Assembly (NCBI RefSeq): GCF_013302895.1
Contig: NZ_VJOK01000001.1
Span: forward strand, 1-64,000
DNA length: 64,000 nt
Origin: Streptomyces albus subsp. chlorinus
Lineage (GTDB): Bacteria > Actinomycetota > Actinomycetes > Streptomycetales > Streptomycetaceae
Direction: 5' to 3'
Of this stretch, positions 45,270 to 54,670 are shown piece by piece. The position numbers and the translations under genes were made by a program. Each line of letters starts with the position of its first letter. Positions within the stretch are counted from its first letter, which is position 1. Under the pieces are notes generated by a model. It was not told where the DNA came from. It did no database searches and worked only from the letters and a program-made list of their open reading frames with translations.

Positions 45270-46380
45270 ACGTGGGACCGATGACCACACGCCCGGCCGC
45301 GACTCCGCCCAGGCCGCACCGCCTACCCGCGTCCTGGGCGGACCGCGACCCGGCACCTGACCCGTCTGCTCGGAGTGGGGCCACGCCGGTTCCCCCCACC
45401 TTCCAGCACCCTTCATGCACTCTGCGATCGACGAGTTCTCACGGATGGTCCCTGCCGAGGAAGCTCGCATCCGGGGCTACCGGACGCGCAGGGAGCGCGT
45501 ATTCGTCGTATGCAGCTCATCACTTGGGCCCCGCCCTGTCCCTTCTGGGGCATTTCCCCGTTTAAGCGCTGCTGCTGTTGCTATCCGCCACAGTGTCGCG
45601 GACAGCAACAGCGTCGCTGACCGCAACAGCCTGTCGGCCTGCGGCAACTGATCATGCGAGAGGCGGACCGGCGCGGGATCCCGGGCGAGGCCATTCCGGG
45701 CATGTCCGCGCCGGACACGGTCTGAGCGGACCTGTGTTTCGCCCCGGGCCCGAACGGGACGCTGATGTTCGCGGCGACCAGTCTCCTGCTGTGTGAGTGG
45801 CCGTTGTGCAACACCGTCCCGCTGCTTCTGTGGCAGGTGAATACGGTCGAGACCTCGCTGTACCCGACGCACGAGAACCTTCCCCAAGAGGTTCGACCGC
45901 CAGCGGGGCCACCTCCTGCGGTACCACCGGCCGACCACGAGGCGCGGCTGGTGCACTCCGCCAGATTCCCTTTCACCCAGCCGGGGATCAACACCGTTCA
46001 ATCGGTGACTTGAGAGCCCTGGCGGAGATCGCTACCTCTCAGCACATTCTCTCCGTGCCTCCGGTGGCCACACGGTCGGTAGCCGACCCAGAGCTGGCCG
46101 GGAGGCCCTGAGGCGTCGCTCGCCTGGACTCTCTCACCGAGAGAAAGTGACCGAAGGCAGGACCTGGAACCTGCCACGCTGGAGAATCGCCAACCGTCCC
46201 GTGCGCACGGGACGGGCCGGTCCTCATTGAGTGATCACACAGGTGTGAGACAGCACGCAGGGAAGGGTGCGCACAGGCATGGTGCGGCAACAGCAGGTCC
46301 GGTCCCTGGCCAGTCAGGTGGAGGAAGCCGTCGAAGCGGCGGTGGGACGCAGTCCTCCCCGCCGAGGTGGCTGGCGTGGA
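45270..46380 (+). other. stretch with no identifiable intact gene
   Basis: MHSAIDEFSRMVPAEEARIR (45415-45475) resembles the start of an IS481-type integrase core and may be a tiny remnant. A plus-strand open frame at 45765-46013 (LMFAATSLLLCEWPLCNT, LLLWQVNTVETSLYPTHENL) looks protein-like but I cannot assign it. A short hairpin, CTCTC-ACC-GAGAG, is near 46130-46145. Confidence 0.35.
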
Positions 46381-46384
46381 CCCG

Positions 46385-47100
46385 CTGATCCGCCGATCCG
46401 AGCACGCCGACTTCCAGTCCAACGCCGCCCGCTCCTGGGCCGAGCGCCTGGAGCAGATCCCCCGCGGGACCTCGCCAACCGGATCCAAGGCCAGTTCACC
46501 GCCACGCCGGGGCTGACGGCCGAGGTTTTCGGTCCCGGCTTCCTCAACTTCACGGTGAACGGCAACCGTCTGATCATGAAAATGCGCTCTCGCGCGGAGG
46601 CTGTCCGCCTCGGCGTCAAGCTGACATCCTCTACCGCACCGCCCGCAAGCTCTTCGACGAAGACCCGGGCCTTCAAGGCCCGCGCACAGCAGCGCGCCGT
46701 CGAACTGCGAGCCGGCCACGAAGAGACCCTCGCGACCTGGCGCGAGATCGTCAACGAGTCCGGTCTTCGACGACGTCAAGAGGCCGGACGGCAGCCCCGC
46801 CCGCCTGATCGTGCGGAAAGCGGACGGCGGCTTCGTCTACGCGGCCACCGACCTGGCCGCCATCCCCTACCGCACACGGGAACTGGCAGCCACCCGCATC
46901 CTGTTCGTGGTCGACGCCCGGCAGGCCCAGTACTTCGACATGATCTTCCGCGCCGCCCACCGCGCCGGCTGGCTGGCTGACCGACCGACGGCACCGAGGC
47001 CATCTACGTTCAGACCGGCACTATCAACGGCCCGGACGGCAAACCGTTCAAGAGCCGGGTCGGCGGTACCGTCCGCCTGGCCGACCTCAGCCCAGCTGTT
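46385..47100 (+). pseudogene. arginyl-tRNA synthetase remnant
   Basis: The start reads DPLIRRSEHADFQSNAARSW, then TAEVFGPGFLNFTVNGNRL (N-terminal additional domain). The later part has VRKADGGFVYAATDLAAIPY with ILFVVDARQAQYFDMIFRAA and HRAGWL, then in other frames TINGPDGKPFKSRVGGTVRL (KMSKS-like loop region). The HIGH-motif region and the anticodon-binding domain are missing. It is a decayed duplicate; the cell's functional argS must be elsewhere. Confidence 0.72.
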
Positions 47101-47260
47101 GCCAGTTCACAAATTCACCAGCTTTCAACGTGTTCACGGGTCGATACGCCATATGGGGTTCCTGCCGCCGTCTCCCGCTGTCTGACTTGAGTAAGGGCCT
47201 CCTCATGGAGGCGCCGCAGCAGCAGGCCGCTTACCCCTACGTGCCGGAGACAGTTTCGCG

Positions 47261-48352
47261 ATGTCCGGAGACGTTGTATCTGATGTGCTGGCCCCGTCCT
47301 CAAAGAGCCAGTTGTCTGACAGAAGCCGCTTGCACATCGAGATCCCCGCCGAGTTTCCGGTCCCGTTTCCGGCCCGGATCAACCGCTTTACCGGCCGGGT
47401 CTCGCAACAGTTCTGGCAGTGGGTCCAGGAGCAGGATCTCGCCCCGACGGCCCGCTCGCGAGAACGTCTACGTCGCAGCGGGATCGAGCTCGCTTCCTGC
47501 TACTGCTGGCCTTGGGCGGACCGGTCTGTGTTGCTCGAGGGCATGAAGTGGATGTTCTTTTTCTTCCGTTTCGATGACCAGATGGAAGAAGGCGCAGCCC
47601 AGCGTGACGTCAGCCGCGTCCAGAAGGCCGCCGACAAGATCACGGGCATCCTGCACAACCAAGCGCTGACCACCACGAGTCCGCTCGCCAGGGAGCTCCA
47701 TCGCACTTGGCAGCGCACCCAGGCAGACCGTCCGCTGTCCTGGGTCGAGGCCTTCCGCGATCACTACTGCGAACTCGTACGGTCCTACACCCGCCAGTCA
47801 CGCTTCAACTACGACACTGACCGCCACGGGCGCGTCTTGGGCTTGAGCGAGTACGAAGACTTCCGTGAGACCGCCTTCGGCATGGACTGGGTCTACGACT
47901 TCATGGAAACCTCCGGCCCCCGCGGCAGCTACCTGCCCGCGGAACTCCGTTCCTGCCGCCCCATGCTCAGGCTGCGCCGGGCGGCCAGTCTCCAGCAGGC
48001 CCTGCTCAACGATATCTTCTCCGCAGCTCGCGAGGACCACCAGGACCGCACCGTCAACAGCGTGATGATCTTCCGCCACACACGCCAGTGCACCCCACAG
48101 CAGGCCGTCCGCCAGGTTGTTGACCGCATCGACCACCACCTGGCGGACTACCGGCAAGCCTGCGCCGACATGCGCAGCCTGTGCCACGAGCGTGGCTTCG
48201 AACCCCCGGTAACGCGCGCGGTCATGCAGTTCATCAAGAACATCGACGCCGTCATCGGCGGCAATCACGACTGGCACCACATCGTCATGCGCTACGCCAC
48301 CGACGACGTCACCGCTGCACAAGGCGCCTACACCTACCCGGACGATCTATGA
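47261..48352 (+). CDS. class I terpene synthase
   Basis: 363 residues, full length for bacterial mono/sesqui/diterpene cyclases. The metal-binding motif is DDQME at 105-109 (FFRFDDQMEE). The NSE motif NDIFSAARE is at 250-258 (Asn250, Ser254, Glu258). An effector-type Arg is at FRETAFG and a C-terminal HDWHHIVMRYATD replaces the usual RY pair. All catalytic elements are present, so it should ionise a prenyl diphosphate. The product cannot be read from sequence. ATG 47261 has GGAGA about 10 bases upstream. No prenyltransferase or P450 is adjacent. It is unlike the broken cyclase at 37800-38470. Confidence 0.9.
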   Translation: MSGDVVSDVLAPSSKSQLSDRSRLHIEIPAEFPVPFPARINRFTGRVSQQFWQWVQEQDLAPTARSRERLRRSGIELASCYCWPWADRSVLLEGMKWMFFFFRFDDQMEEGAAQRDVSRVQKAADKITGILHNQALTTTSPLARELHRTWQRTQADRPLSWVEAFRDHYCELVRSYTRQSRFNYDTDRHGRVLGLSEYEDFRETAFGMDWVYDFMETSGPRGSYLPAELRSCRPMLRLRRAASLQQALLNDIFSAAREDHQDRTVNSVMIFRHTRQCTPQQAVRQVVDRIDHHLADYRQACADMRSLCHERGFEPPVTRAVMQFIKNIDAVIGGNHDWHHIVMRYATDDVTAAQGAYTYPDDL

Positions 48353-48768
48353 GCTACGCCATTACCTCATGCGATGGTCGCCGAGAAGGTTCCGGCGGTA
48401 TGCCAAGGGACCGGATGGTTGTTCTACCTATAGCCAGGCGCCCCACCAACCGGACGTGAGACGTTCACAGACGGTCTCTGCGGTACCGGACCGCTGTGGG
48501 CATTCCACCGAGCCCGTGGGCCACCTCGCTCAGGTGACGCTCCGAGTCCGTTCCCCTCGCGGGCTCGGGCTTGTGGCGGTGTGTCTCGGACCAGACCTGC
48601 GAATACGCGACCACGTTGAGGTGTGGCTGGCAGCGAGTCCACTGCTGGCGGGCAGCCCACCCTGACGCACGCGCTCAAGGCCCTGCGTGACGATCCGCCT
48701 CCAGAACAGGCCCTGGGCAGGGTCTTTCCGATCATCTGATCGTTGGATGGATCGTGAGGGACGGGAGG
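48353..48768 (+). other. stretch without a recognised gene
   Basis: Between the terpene synthase and the IS5 remnant. I see no conserved protein segment and no strong hairpin. Confidence 0.4.
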
Positions 48769-49345
48769 ATGACTCACGCTACGTGGGCGGTCATCGAGCC
48801 GTTGTTGCCGTCTGTGGGTCGTGCCCGGGGCAGGTGGCGCATCGGGATCACCGTCAGGTGCTGGAAGGCATCCTCTTCAAGTTCCGCACCGGGGTGCCCT
48901 GGAGGGACCTGCCGGAGCGGATCGGGCCCTGGCAGACCGTGCACGGACGCTTCGCCCGCTGGGCCGCCGACGGGACCTTCGACCTGCTCCTGGCCGCAGC
49001 CCGGCACAGGGCGGAGGTGAGCTGGCTGGTCGCACTCGGCTCCACCATCGTCAGGCCCATCAGCACACGGTCGCCGAAGGGGGCTCGACGAGCGTTGGGC
49101 TCGGACGCTCCCGCGGCGGGCTGACCAGCAGGTTCCACCTCGCCTGCGGCGGCCGCGGCCGGCCCCTGTCCGTCACGGTCACCTCCGGCAAACGCAACGA
49201 CTGCACCCAAGCCGAAGCGATCATCGGCAAGATCCGCGTCACGCAGCCCGGGCGGGACGGCCCCGTGTCCGGCCCGAGCGCACGGTCGCTGACAAGAGCT
49301 ACTCCACCCGCGCCCTCCCGCGCCTGCCTGCCGGCGGCGGCACGG
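48769..49345 (+). pseudogene. IS5-family transposase, frameshifted
   Basis: MTHATWAVIEPLLPSVGRAR is the usual start. Then DHRQVLEGILFKFRTGVPWR with DLPERIGPWQTVHGRFARWA, STIVR and HQHTVAEGG around the first Asp, SRGGLTSRFHLACGGRGRPL, and SVTVTSGKRNDCTQAEAIIG. The frame changes at least three times and the C-terminal Glu motif is lost. Confidence 0.8.
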
Positions 49346-49484
49346 TGACCGGGGTGATCGGGAGGTGCTGGCGGCGATCGTGTTCGTGGGGACATCGTTT
49401 GTGGGGACACCGGGCTGCACGTGGCAGTAGCAGCTTGCCGCATCGCCCGGGCCTGTCCGGGCCGTCCGGGTGTGACGGCCTACC

Positions 49485-49620
49485 GCAGGTTCACCGAGTG
49501 GACGAAGGGCAGGGTGTGGGCCAAACTCCACTGCCTGGTCCTCGGACGAACTCGGCTCCCGTGGCGGCCTGGAATGGTCGAGGTATGCGATCGACTCGGT
49601 GAACACACGGGCCTTGCACA
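49485..49620 (+). pseudogene. second IS5-family transposase fragment
   Basis: RRFTEWTKGRVWAKLHCLVL, then DELGSRGGLEW and, in a shifted frame, AIDSVNTRAL: the region just before and including the first catalytic Asp of another IS5 subtype. Only about 45 codons remain. Confidence 0.65.
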
Positions 49621-49624
49621 CGGG

Positions 49625-50070
49625 GTCTGACGGGTCCGAATTCTGCCCGCACTCCAGCCCGCCGGGCCCGGTCGGACAGGACGGGCGGGCGGCCCGTGCG
49701 CGGCGTCAGGAAGAGGCTGTCGGCCGCTCGGTGAGAAGCAACCACTCTTTCGAGGTAATGCCCGGCAGATCATGGGATAGTACTTTGGGAACGGCTTCAG
49801 AGAAACTGAACGGCCGAGCTTTCGATATGCCCACGTCCGGGCGGGCTTCCTCACCTCTCTCCCTTCTCCCTCTTCCCGCCCGTCGCTCGGTCGGCTTCCG
49901 GTCCGCCGTGAGTTCCCGACAGACCCGTTCACGTAGCGACTCCCGTGCGCTCCGGCCGCGTGCCGACACTTCACTTTCCCCCTCCCCCACCGGTGCACCC
50001 GTAACCCCGAACGGCATGGCGGCACGTCGTCACTGCTGCCATCCCACCCACCCACATGAGGAGTTGATCC
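49625..50070 (+). other. upstream region of the Cys-rich protein gene
   Basis: No gene recognised. A polypyrimidine stretch (CCTCTCTCCCTTCTCCCTCTT, 49852-49872) lies within it. The strong ribosome site GAGGAG ends it at 50064. Confidence 0.4.
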
Positions 50071-51639
50071 ATGAGTGGATGCGGCTGCGGACAGTCCCCG
50101 ATCGTCGTCGGTGGCCGACAGCCAAGCGAGCCGGCCCGCCTTCCCGTCTCGTGCCCCGAATCCAGGTGCGCCGACTCGGGGTGCTCCAGCTGCACCCGCT
50201 CCGGGTCCTCATGCTGCGCCCCGAGGCGGTGCGAGCACTGCGAGACGATCCCGTTGCGCGACTCCGCGCCGTACCGGGTCGCGGCGACCGCCAAGAGCAT
50301 CGACCCGACGCCGTACTACACCATCGCCAACACCCACGCCGCGCTGGACCCCGTGGTCGCCCAGACCATCCTGGACAGCGGAACCGGCACGTTCCCGGCT
50401 GATGACGGGACGCACAACGGACAGCACACATGGCTCGCCGGCGTCGTACGTGTCGACCCCGCGTCACTGCGCGGCAAGCCCACCGAGGTAACGGTCAGCG
50501 CCTCGGTCCACGTCCGCAACGACGGCAGCAGCACGGCGTGCCAGCTCTACGGCCGCTTCGCCCTGTGGAACGGCACCACCCCGGTCCGCACCGACCTCCT
50601 GGGCCCGCCCGACCTGCCTGCGGGCGGTGAGGACGACGGCGTCATCCCGCCGACCGTCGTGCCCCTCGCGGACGTCCTCGCCGGAAAGGTCGTCGTCGAG
50701 CTGAACCTGGAGACCGGCAACGACGACGCCTGCCGGGTCGGCCCCAAGCAGTGGACGGTCGACAGCTTCGTCCTCACCGTGCGGGCGGCCACCCCGGGCT
50801 GCGGCAGGTCGTTCCTGCGTACGACGTGCCGCACCTGCGACGGAGCGGTCACCTGCACCACCGACACCCTCGACGGCTCGACCCCGTACGCCCCCGTCCC
50901 CCCGGTCGTCCCGGTCGCCTCCTGCCAGGATGGATGCGCCACCGCCTGCCCGCCGTGCCTGTCCACCGACCGGGGCAACGCCATCGTCCGGGGCAGCGAC
51001 GGATGCCTGTACGCGCCCGACACCCCCGCCCTGGACCCGTCCCCGTGCAACGCCGCCCGGAACACGACCGGCGGGCTGCTCGTACCCCGGATCGAGGTGA
51101 CGGGCATCGCGCCCGGCGGCAACACCGGCACCGAACGGTCGGTGGACATCGACGTCACCGGGACGCGCGGCTGCCCCGAGAGGTGGCGGGTCGGGGCCCG
51201 TCTGACACCGGTGAGCGGGTTCCTCAACACCGAGCGGCAGCACGCCAACCTCCTGGCCAAGACCGGTGCCGACGTACCGATACCGGAGTCCGACGTCGTA
51301 CTCCCGGAGGCCGGGGTGTACCACATCGACAGCGACGTGCGGTACGCGCTCGGTTCCGCCACCGGCGGCAGCGGCTACATCATCGGCTGGCTGCGGGACG
51401 AGACCACGGACACCCTCCTGACGAGCTTCACACAGATCGCGGCGATCAACGCGGAACGCCAGGAGCAGCAGGGCGGAACGACGCACATCATGACGGAGTA
51501 CACAGTCGCCTCCGGCCCCCGTACGGTCCGCCTGCACCTGATGTTCGTCCTCACCGGCGGCAAGATCTCCAACGCCGAGGCCGGGGGCACCGACAGCAAC
51601 GGGGCGACACGGATGCGGTTCCTGAAGATCAGGGATTAG
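50071..51639 (+). CDS. large protein with Cys-rich N-terminus, unknown function
   Basis: 522 residues, with GAGGAG 7 bases before ATG 50071. The first 60 residues contain about 11 cysteines (SGCGCGQSP, SGCSSCTRSGSSCC, RCEHCE), a likely metal-binding or disulfide cluster, but there is no signal peptide. The middle (65-240) is beta-rich, with VTVSASVHVRNDGSS and VELNLETGNDDACRVGPKQW. A second cysteine cluster (CRTCDGAVTC, CQDGCATACPPC) is at about 250-310. The last 130 residues (HANLLAKTG, SDVVLPEAGVYHIDSDVRYA, SNGATRMRFLKIRD) resemble C1q/TNF-like jelly-roll tips of phage or tailocin fibres. A role as an appendage or binding protein is inference; no phage genes surround it. Confidence 0.75.
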   Translation: MSGCGCGQSPIVVGGRQPSEPARLPVSCPESRCADSGCSSCTRSGSSCCAPRRCEHCETIPLRDSAPYRVAATAKSIDPTPYYTIANTHAALDPVVAQTILDSGTGTFPADDGTHNGQHTWLAGVVRVDPASLRGKPTEVTVSASVHVRNDGSSTACQLYGRFALWNGTTPVRTDLLGPPDLPAGGEDDGVIPPTVVPLADVLAGKVVVELNLETGNDDACRVGPKQWTVDSFVLTVRAATPGCGRSFLRTTCRTCDGAVTCTTDTLDGSTPYAPVPPVVPVASCQDGCATACPPCLSTDRGNAIVRGSDGCLYAPDTPALDPSPCNAARNTTGGLLVPRIEVTGIAPGGNTGTERSVDIDVTGTRGCPERWRVGARLTPVSGFLNTERQHANLLAKTGADVPIPESDVVLPEAGVYHIDSDVRYALGSATGGSGYIIGWLRDETTDTLLTSFTQIAAINAERQEQQGGTTHIMTEYTVASGPRTVRLHLMFVLTGGKISNAEAGGTDSNGATRMRFLKIRD

Positions 51640-51878
51640 ACCGGGGGAAGCGACATGGCTCGCGGCCCGGGACATCTTGGTCCGGTATGAGTCCTTCCCC
51701 CAGATATCCATGACGCCATCAGCCGTGCCGAATGGGCTCGGGGGCTGGGGCGGCGGATCAGCACCGCCTCCCGAGATGGCGTCGAGGCACAGCTGGAACA
51801 GCGCACGAAAGCCGCGTGAAAGCCCGAATCCGCCGCCCTGCTGCGCCAGGATCGACGGGCGCCACCCCGGGGAACTCC

Positions 51879-52342
51879 ATGAACTCCCGTATCAGAAACT
51901 CGGCCAAGGCCGTCATCCTCCACCAGAGTCGTGTCCTGCTGACCCGGGTGCTGTGGGAAGGCCGCGAGCGCCACTTCCTGCCCGGCGGCGGGCAGAGGTC
52001 CGGCGAGCTCCTGCCCGCCGCAGCAGAGCGGGAAGTCCTCGAAGAGGCCGGCCTGGCCGTGACCGCCGGCCGCCTGCTGTGGATACGAGAGTGGCCCAAC
52101 AGCCACGAAGACGGAGAGCTGATCCACCGGGTCGAAATCACCTTCCGGTGCACACTGACCGGAAGCCCGGCCCTGACAGGCGGCCACCACAAAGACAACA
52201 ATCAACTCGGGCTCGAGTGGATTCCTTTGGACGCCGTCGGCGCCTCACCACCCTCGACCACGACTACCGAGAACACATCGCCGCACTGGCCCACCCACAC
52301 CTGCACCCACACAGCGCCGACTACCTCGGACGCCGTCTGTAG
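51879..52342 (+). pseudogene. NUDIX hydrolase, frameshifted near the 3' end
   Basis: A complete Nudix box is present: GGQRSGELLPAAAEREVLEE followed by AGL (GX5EX7REUXEEXGU). It is preceded by RVLLTRVLWEGRERHFLPGG and followed by IHRVEITFRCTLTG and LGLEWIPLD. Near 52228 the frame shifts; the natural end (HDYREHIAALAHPHLHPHSA, DYLGRRL) is in another frame, stopping at 52342. As read, the protein continues with unrelated residues to 52844. The catalytic part is intact, so it might retain activity against a nucleotide-sugar or dNTP-like substrate. The region before it (51640-51878) holds RAEWARGLGRRISTASRDG, an unassigned fragment. Confidence 0.75.
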
Positions 52343-52439
52343 GTCGGTACGGTACGGGCCAGGAGCCGGAGGCAGCTTGAATGCCTCCGGGCGGCCTGCC
52401 TCGTGCCGACGCGGTCGGCCGGATCGTGTGCGGCGAGGT

Positions 52440-52952
52440 CTATCCAAACCTCGTGACCGTCGCCCAGCTGGAACTGGTCGTCGAGGAACCTGTGTACCCC
52501 CCACGGGTTGCATCGGGCCTTGCGACAGCGGGATGAGAGCTGACGAGGTCCCCGCCGTCCTCAGCAGTGAAGCCAGCAGGTCGCCCGAGTCCGAACCTAG
52601 GCTTTGGCCTCGACCGGGGCGGTCCCCTCTGCACTCCCGTCGCATGCGGCACGGCGCACCACAAGCCCCCGAGGGGGCCGACCGCGTCCACCGTGCCGAA
52701 GCGCTGCTCGGCGCCCCTCAGCGCGGCACGCGGCGCGGGCCGGTCGGTGGCATCGGCGGCGAGAGCGGCGGCCCTGGTGCCGCCCGCAGAGAAGGCGCCG
52801 TCCATCTCCTGGAGCGCTGTTTCACGATGAGCCACGAACCATGAGCGGTGAGCGGTGAGCGAGAGCACAACGTGGGTTCCTTCCGCGACGAACCGCCGTC
52901 CGATCGCCGAACCGAGCTGGGGCCCGGCACCGACTATCGCGATAGTGCTCAT
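52440..52952 (-). pseudogene. SDR-family oxidoreductase, N-terminal remnant
   Basis: AGGAG lies directly before ATG 52952, and the start is good: MSTIAIVGAGPQLGSAIGRR, FVAEGTHVVLSL, then ALAADATDRPAP, ALRGAEQRFGTVDAVGPLGG. Soon after, the sequence loses similarity and the C-terminal half with the active site is missing. Divergent from the intact SDR at 53186. Confidence 0.65.
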
Positions 52953-53116
52953 TTTTCTCCTCTTGTGCGGTGCTCGGACATCGAGGTGGGAACCCGGAAA
53001 ACAGTGGTGCTGACGAGCGGAGCCCGGGGGCTGAGAACGTCAGGTTGCCGACCGGCACCGGCCGGTTCGTTCACCCCAGAGCCGCTGCACCCGAGACGGA
53101 GGCAGCTTATAAAAAT

Positions 53117-53136
53117 GTACGTACTTCCATTACGTA
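53117..53136. promoter_or_regulatory. possible operator: GTACGTAC and TACGTA
   Basis: The palindrome GTACGTAC (53117-53124) and TACGTA (53131-53136) sit in an AT-rich patch 50 bp before the SDR start. This is the composition and place expected for an HxlR/PadR/TetR-type site, but no regulator gene is adjacent. Confidence 0.4.
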
Positions 53137-53185
53137 ACCACTTCCCTGCGGTGACTCGTGTCAGCAGTCATGTCGAGGAGCCACT

Positions 53186-53935
53186 GTGAGCAGCAACAAC
53201 GGACGTACAGCGATCGTCACCGGCGCGTCGAAGGGCCTGGGCGCGGGGATCGCCAAGTCCTTGGCCGAGGCCGGCGCGGCCGTCGTGGTGAACTACCGCA
53301 GCGACGCGGAGGGCGCCGCGCGAGTCGTCGCGGACATCACCGCCAAGGGCGGCCGGGCAACCGCGGTCCAGGCGGACGTGGCCGACGGCGAAGACGTACA
53401 CCGGCTCTTCGACCGGGCGCGCGCGGCCTACGGCCCGGTCGACGTGCTCGTGAACAACGCGGGCGTGGGCACGTTCGTGCCTCTCTCGGACATCACCGAG
53501 GCCCAGTTCCACAGCGAGACGACCACCAACCTGCTGGGCACGATCCTGACCACGCAGGCCCTGGCCGCGCAGGACGACATCGAGGCCGCGTCGATCATCA
53601 ACGTCTCGACATCGGGCACGGTCAGCCACCCCCCGGACGCCTCGCTGTACGTCGCGTCCAAGAGCGCCGTCAACGCCTTCACCATCGTGGCGTCCAAGGA
53701 GCTGGGACCACGCGGCATCCGCGTCAATGCGATCATGCCCGGCCCGTCGGACACCGACGGCACCAGAGCCATGGGATACAGCGGATCGGAACGCGAAGCA
53801 CAGGCGATCGCCGCCACCCCCCTGGGCCGTACGGGCACTCCCGACGATTACGGGCCCCTGGTGGCCTTCCTGGCCTCCGACGACGCGTGCTGGATCACCG
53901 GCGACCTCATCCTCGCCTCCGGCGGCCTGCGCTGA
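53186..53935 (+). CDS. SDR-family oxidoreductase (FabG-like)
   Basis: 249 residues. TGASKGLG near residue 12, VVVNYRSDAEGA (the NADPH-preferring Arg), VLVNNAGVGTF, active site NVSTSGT with YVASKSA, and GIRVNAIMPGPSDTDG. GTG 53186 has GAGGAG 5 bases upstream. The fold is full length. It is followed by a strong hairpin terminator at 53946, so monocistronic. FabG-like SDRs reduce 3-ketoacyl or aromatic ketone substrates; the real one is unknown. Confidence 0.92.
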   Translation: MSSNNGRTAIVTGASKGLGAGIAKSLAEAGAAVVVNYRSDAEGAARVVADITAKGGRATAVQADVADGEDVHRLFDRARAAYGPVDVLVNNAGVGTFVPLSDITEAQFHSETTTNLLGTILTTQALAAQDDIEAASIINVSTSGTVSHPPDASLYVASKSAVNAFTIVASKELGPRGIRVNAIMPGPSDTDGTRAMGYSGSEREAQAIAATPLGRTGTPDDYGPLVAFLASDDACWITGDLILASGGLR

Positions 53936-53945
53936 TGCCTTCCGG

Positions 53946-53974
53946 CGCCTGCGGAGGAGCACTCCTGGCAGGCG
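53946..53974 (+). terminator. hairpin terminator after the SDR
   Basis: Outer stem CGCCTGC / GCAGGCG with inner GGAG-CA-CTCC, 11 bp after the SDR stop. Confidence 0.75.
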
Positions 53975-53979
53975 GCAGA

Positions 53980-54670
53980 CCGGGGGCGGACGGACTACCC
54001 GAACGCCCCGGTCCCGTGCCCTGGTCGGCTGTGATGCGAACGGCCTTCGGCGTCGGTGACAGTTTCGGTTGATCGCGTGGGGACGCGCAGGTGTCACTCT
54101 CAGCGCGCCCGGGCTGCTCTCCCGGGCCGCCGGGCTTGCGGCCTGGTGCAGCCGCTCCCCCATCACCACCCCCGTGGTGACACCGCTACAAGGCGAACGA
54201 GAACCGCCGACGGGAGGCGTCGGCGAACCCTGGCCGCGCGCGGGCGCGAACTGCTGTCTCTGATCGATCAGGTCGCGGACCCGGCCGGGGGGATCCGCGG
54301 CGGGGCGACCAGGCCGTAATGCGCATCGCCCAAGTCAAGGATGTCACCACCTCCAGGCGGAGCTGCCGACCGCGCCGCGCGAGCAGGTGGTCCACGTTGC
54401 TTCACCCCGCCAGCCTTCTGTGGGACGCGGTGAAGGACCCGGACCCGGCCGTTGTCGTCGAGTCGATCGCCTGGCGCCAGACGGCGGTCGAGGGAGTGCA
54501 GGCGCGTACACGGCCGAGGCGCCGCGAGAGAGCAGGGCGGTGCTCCGTCCCCCGAAGAGTGCTGGAGGGTGCCTGCCGGGTCCGCGACCGGCGCGTGCGG
54601 CCCGGAACTTCCGGTCGGAGGTCGTGCTCGGCCGGCCGGCGCCCGGCCGTCGTTCGACGGGCAGTGTCCC
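53980..54670 (+). other. decayed coding region, not identified
   Basis: Protein-like pieces in changing plus-strand frames: ARGRELLSLIDQVADPAGGI (54235-54300), RIAQVKDVTT, and LWDAVKDPDPAVVVESIAWR with QTAVEGVQART (54418-54510). They probably belong to one broken gene of unknown function. Confidence 0.4.
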
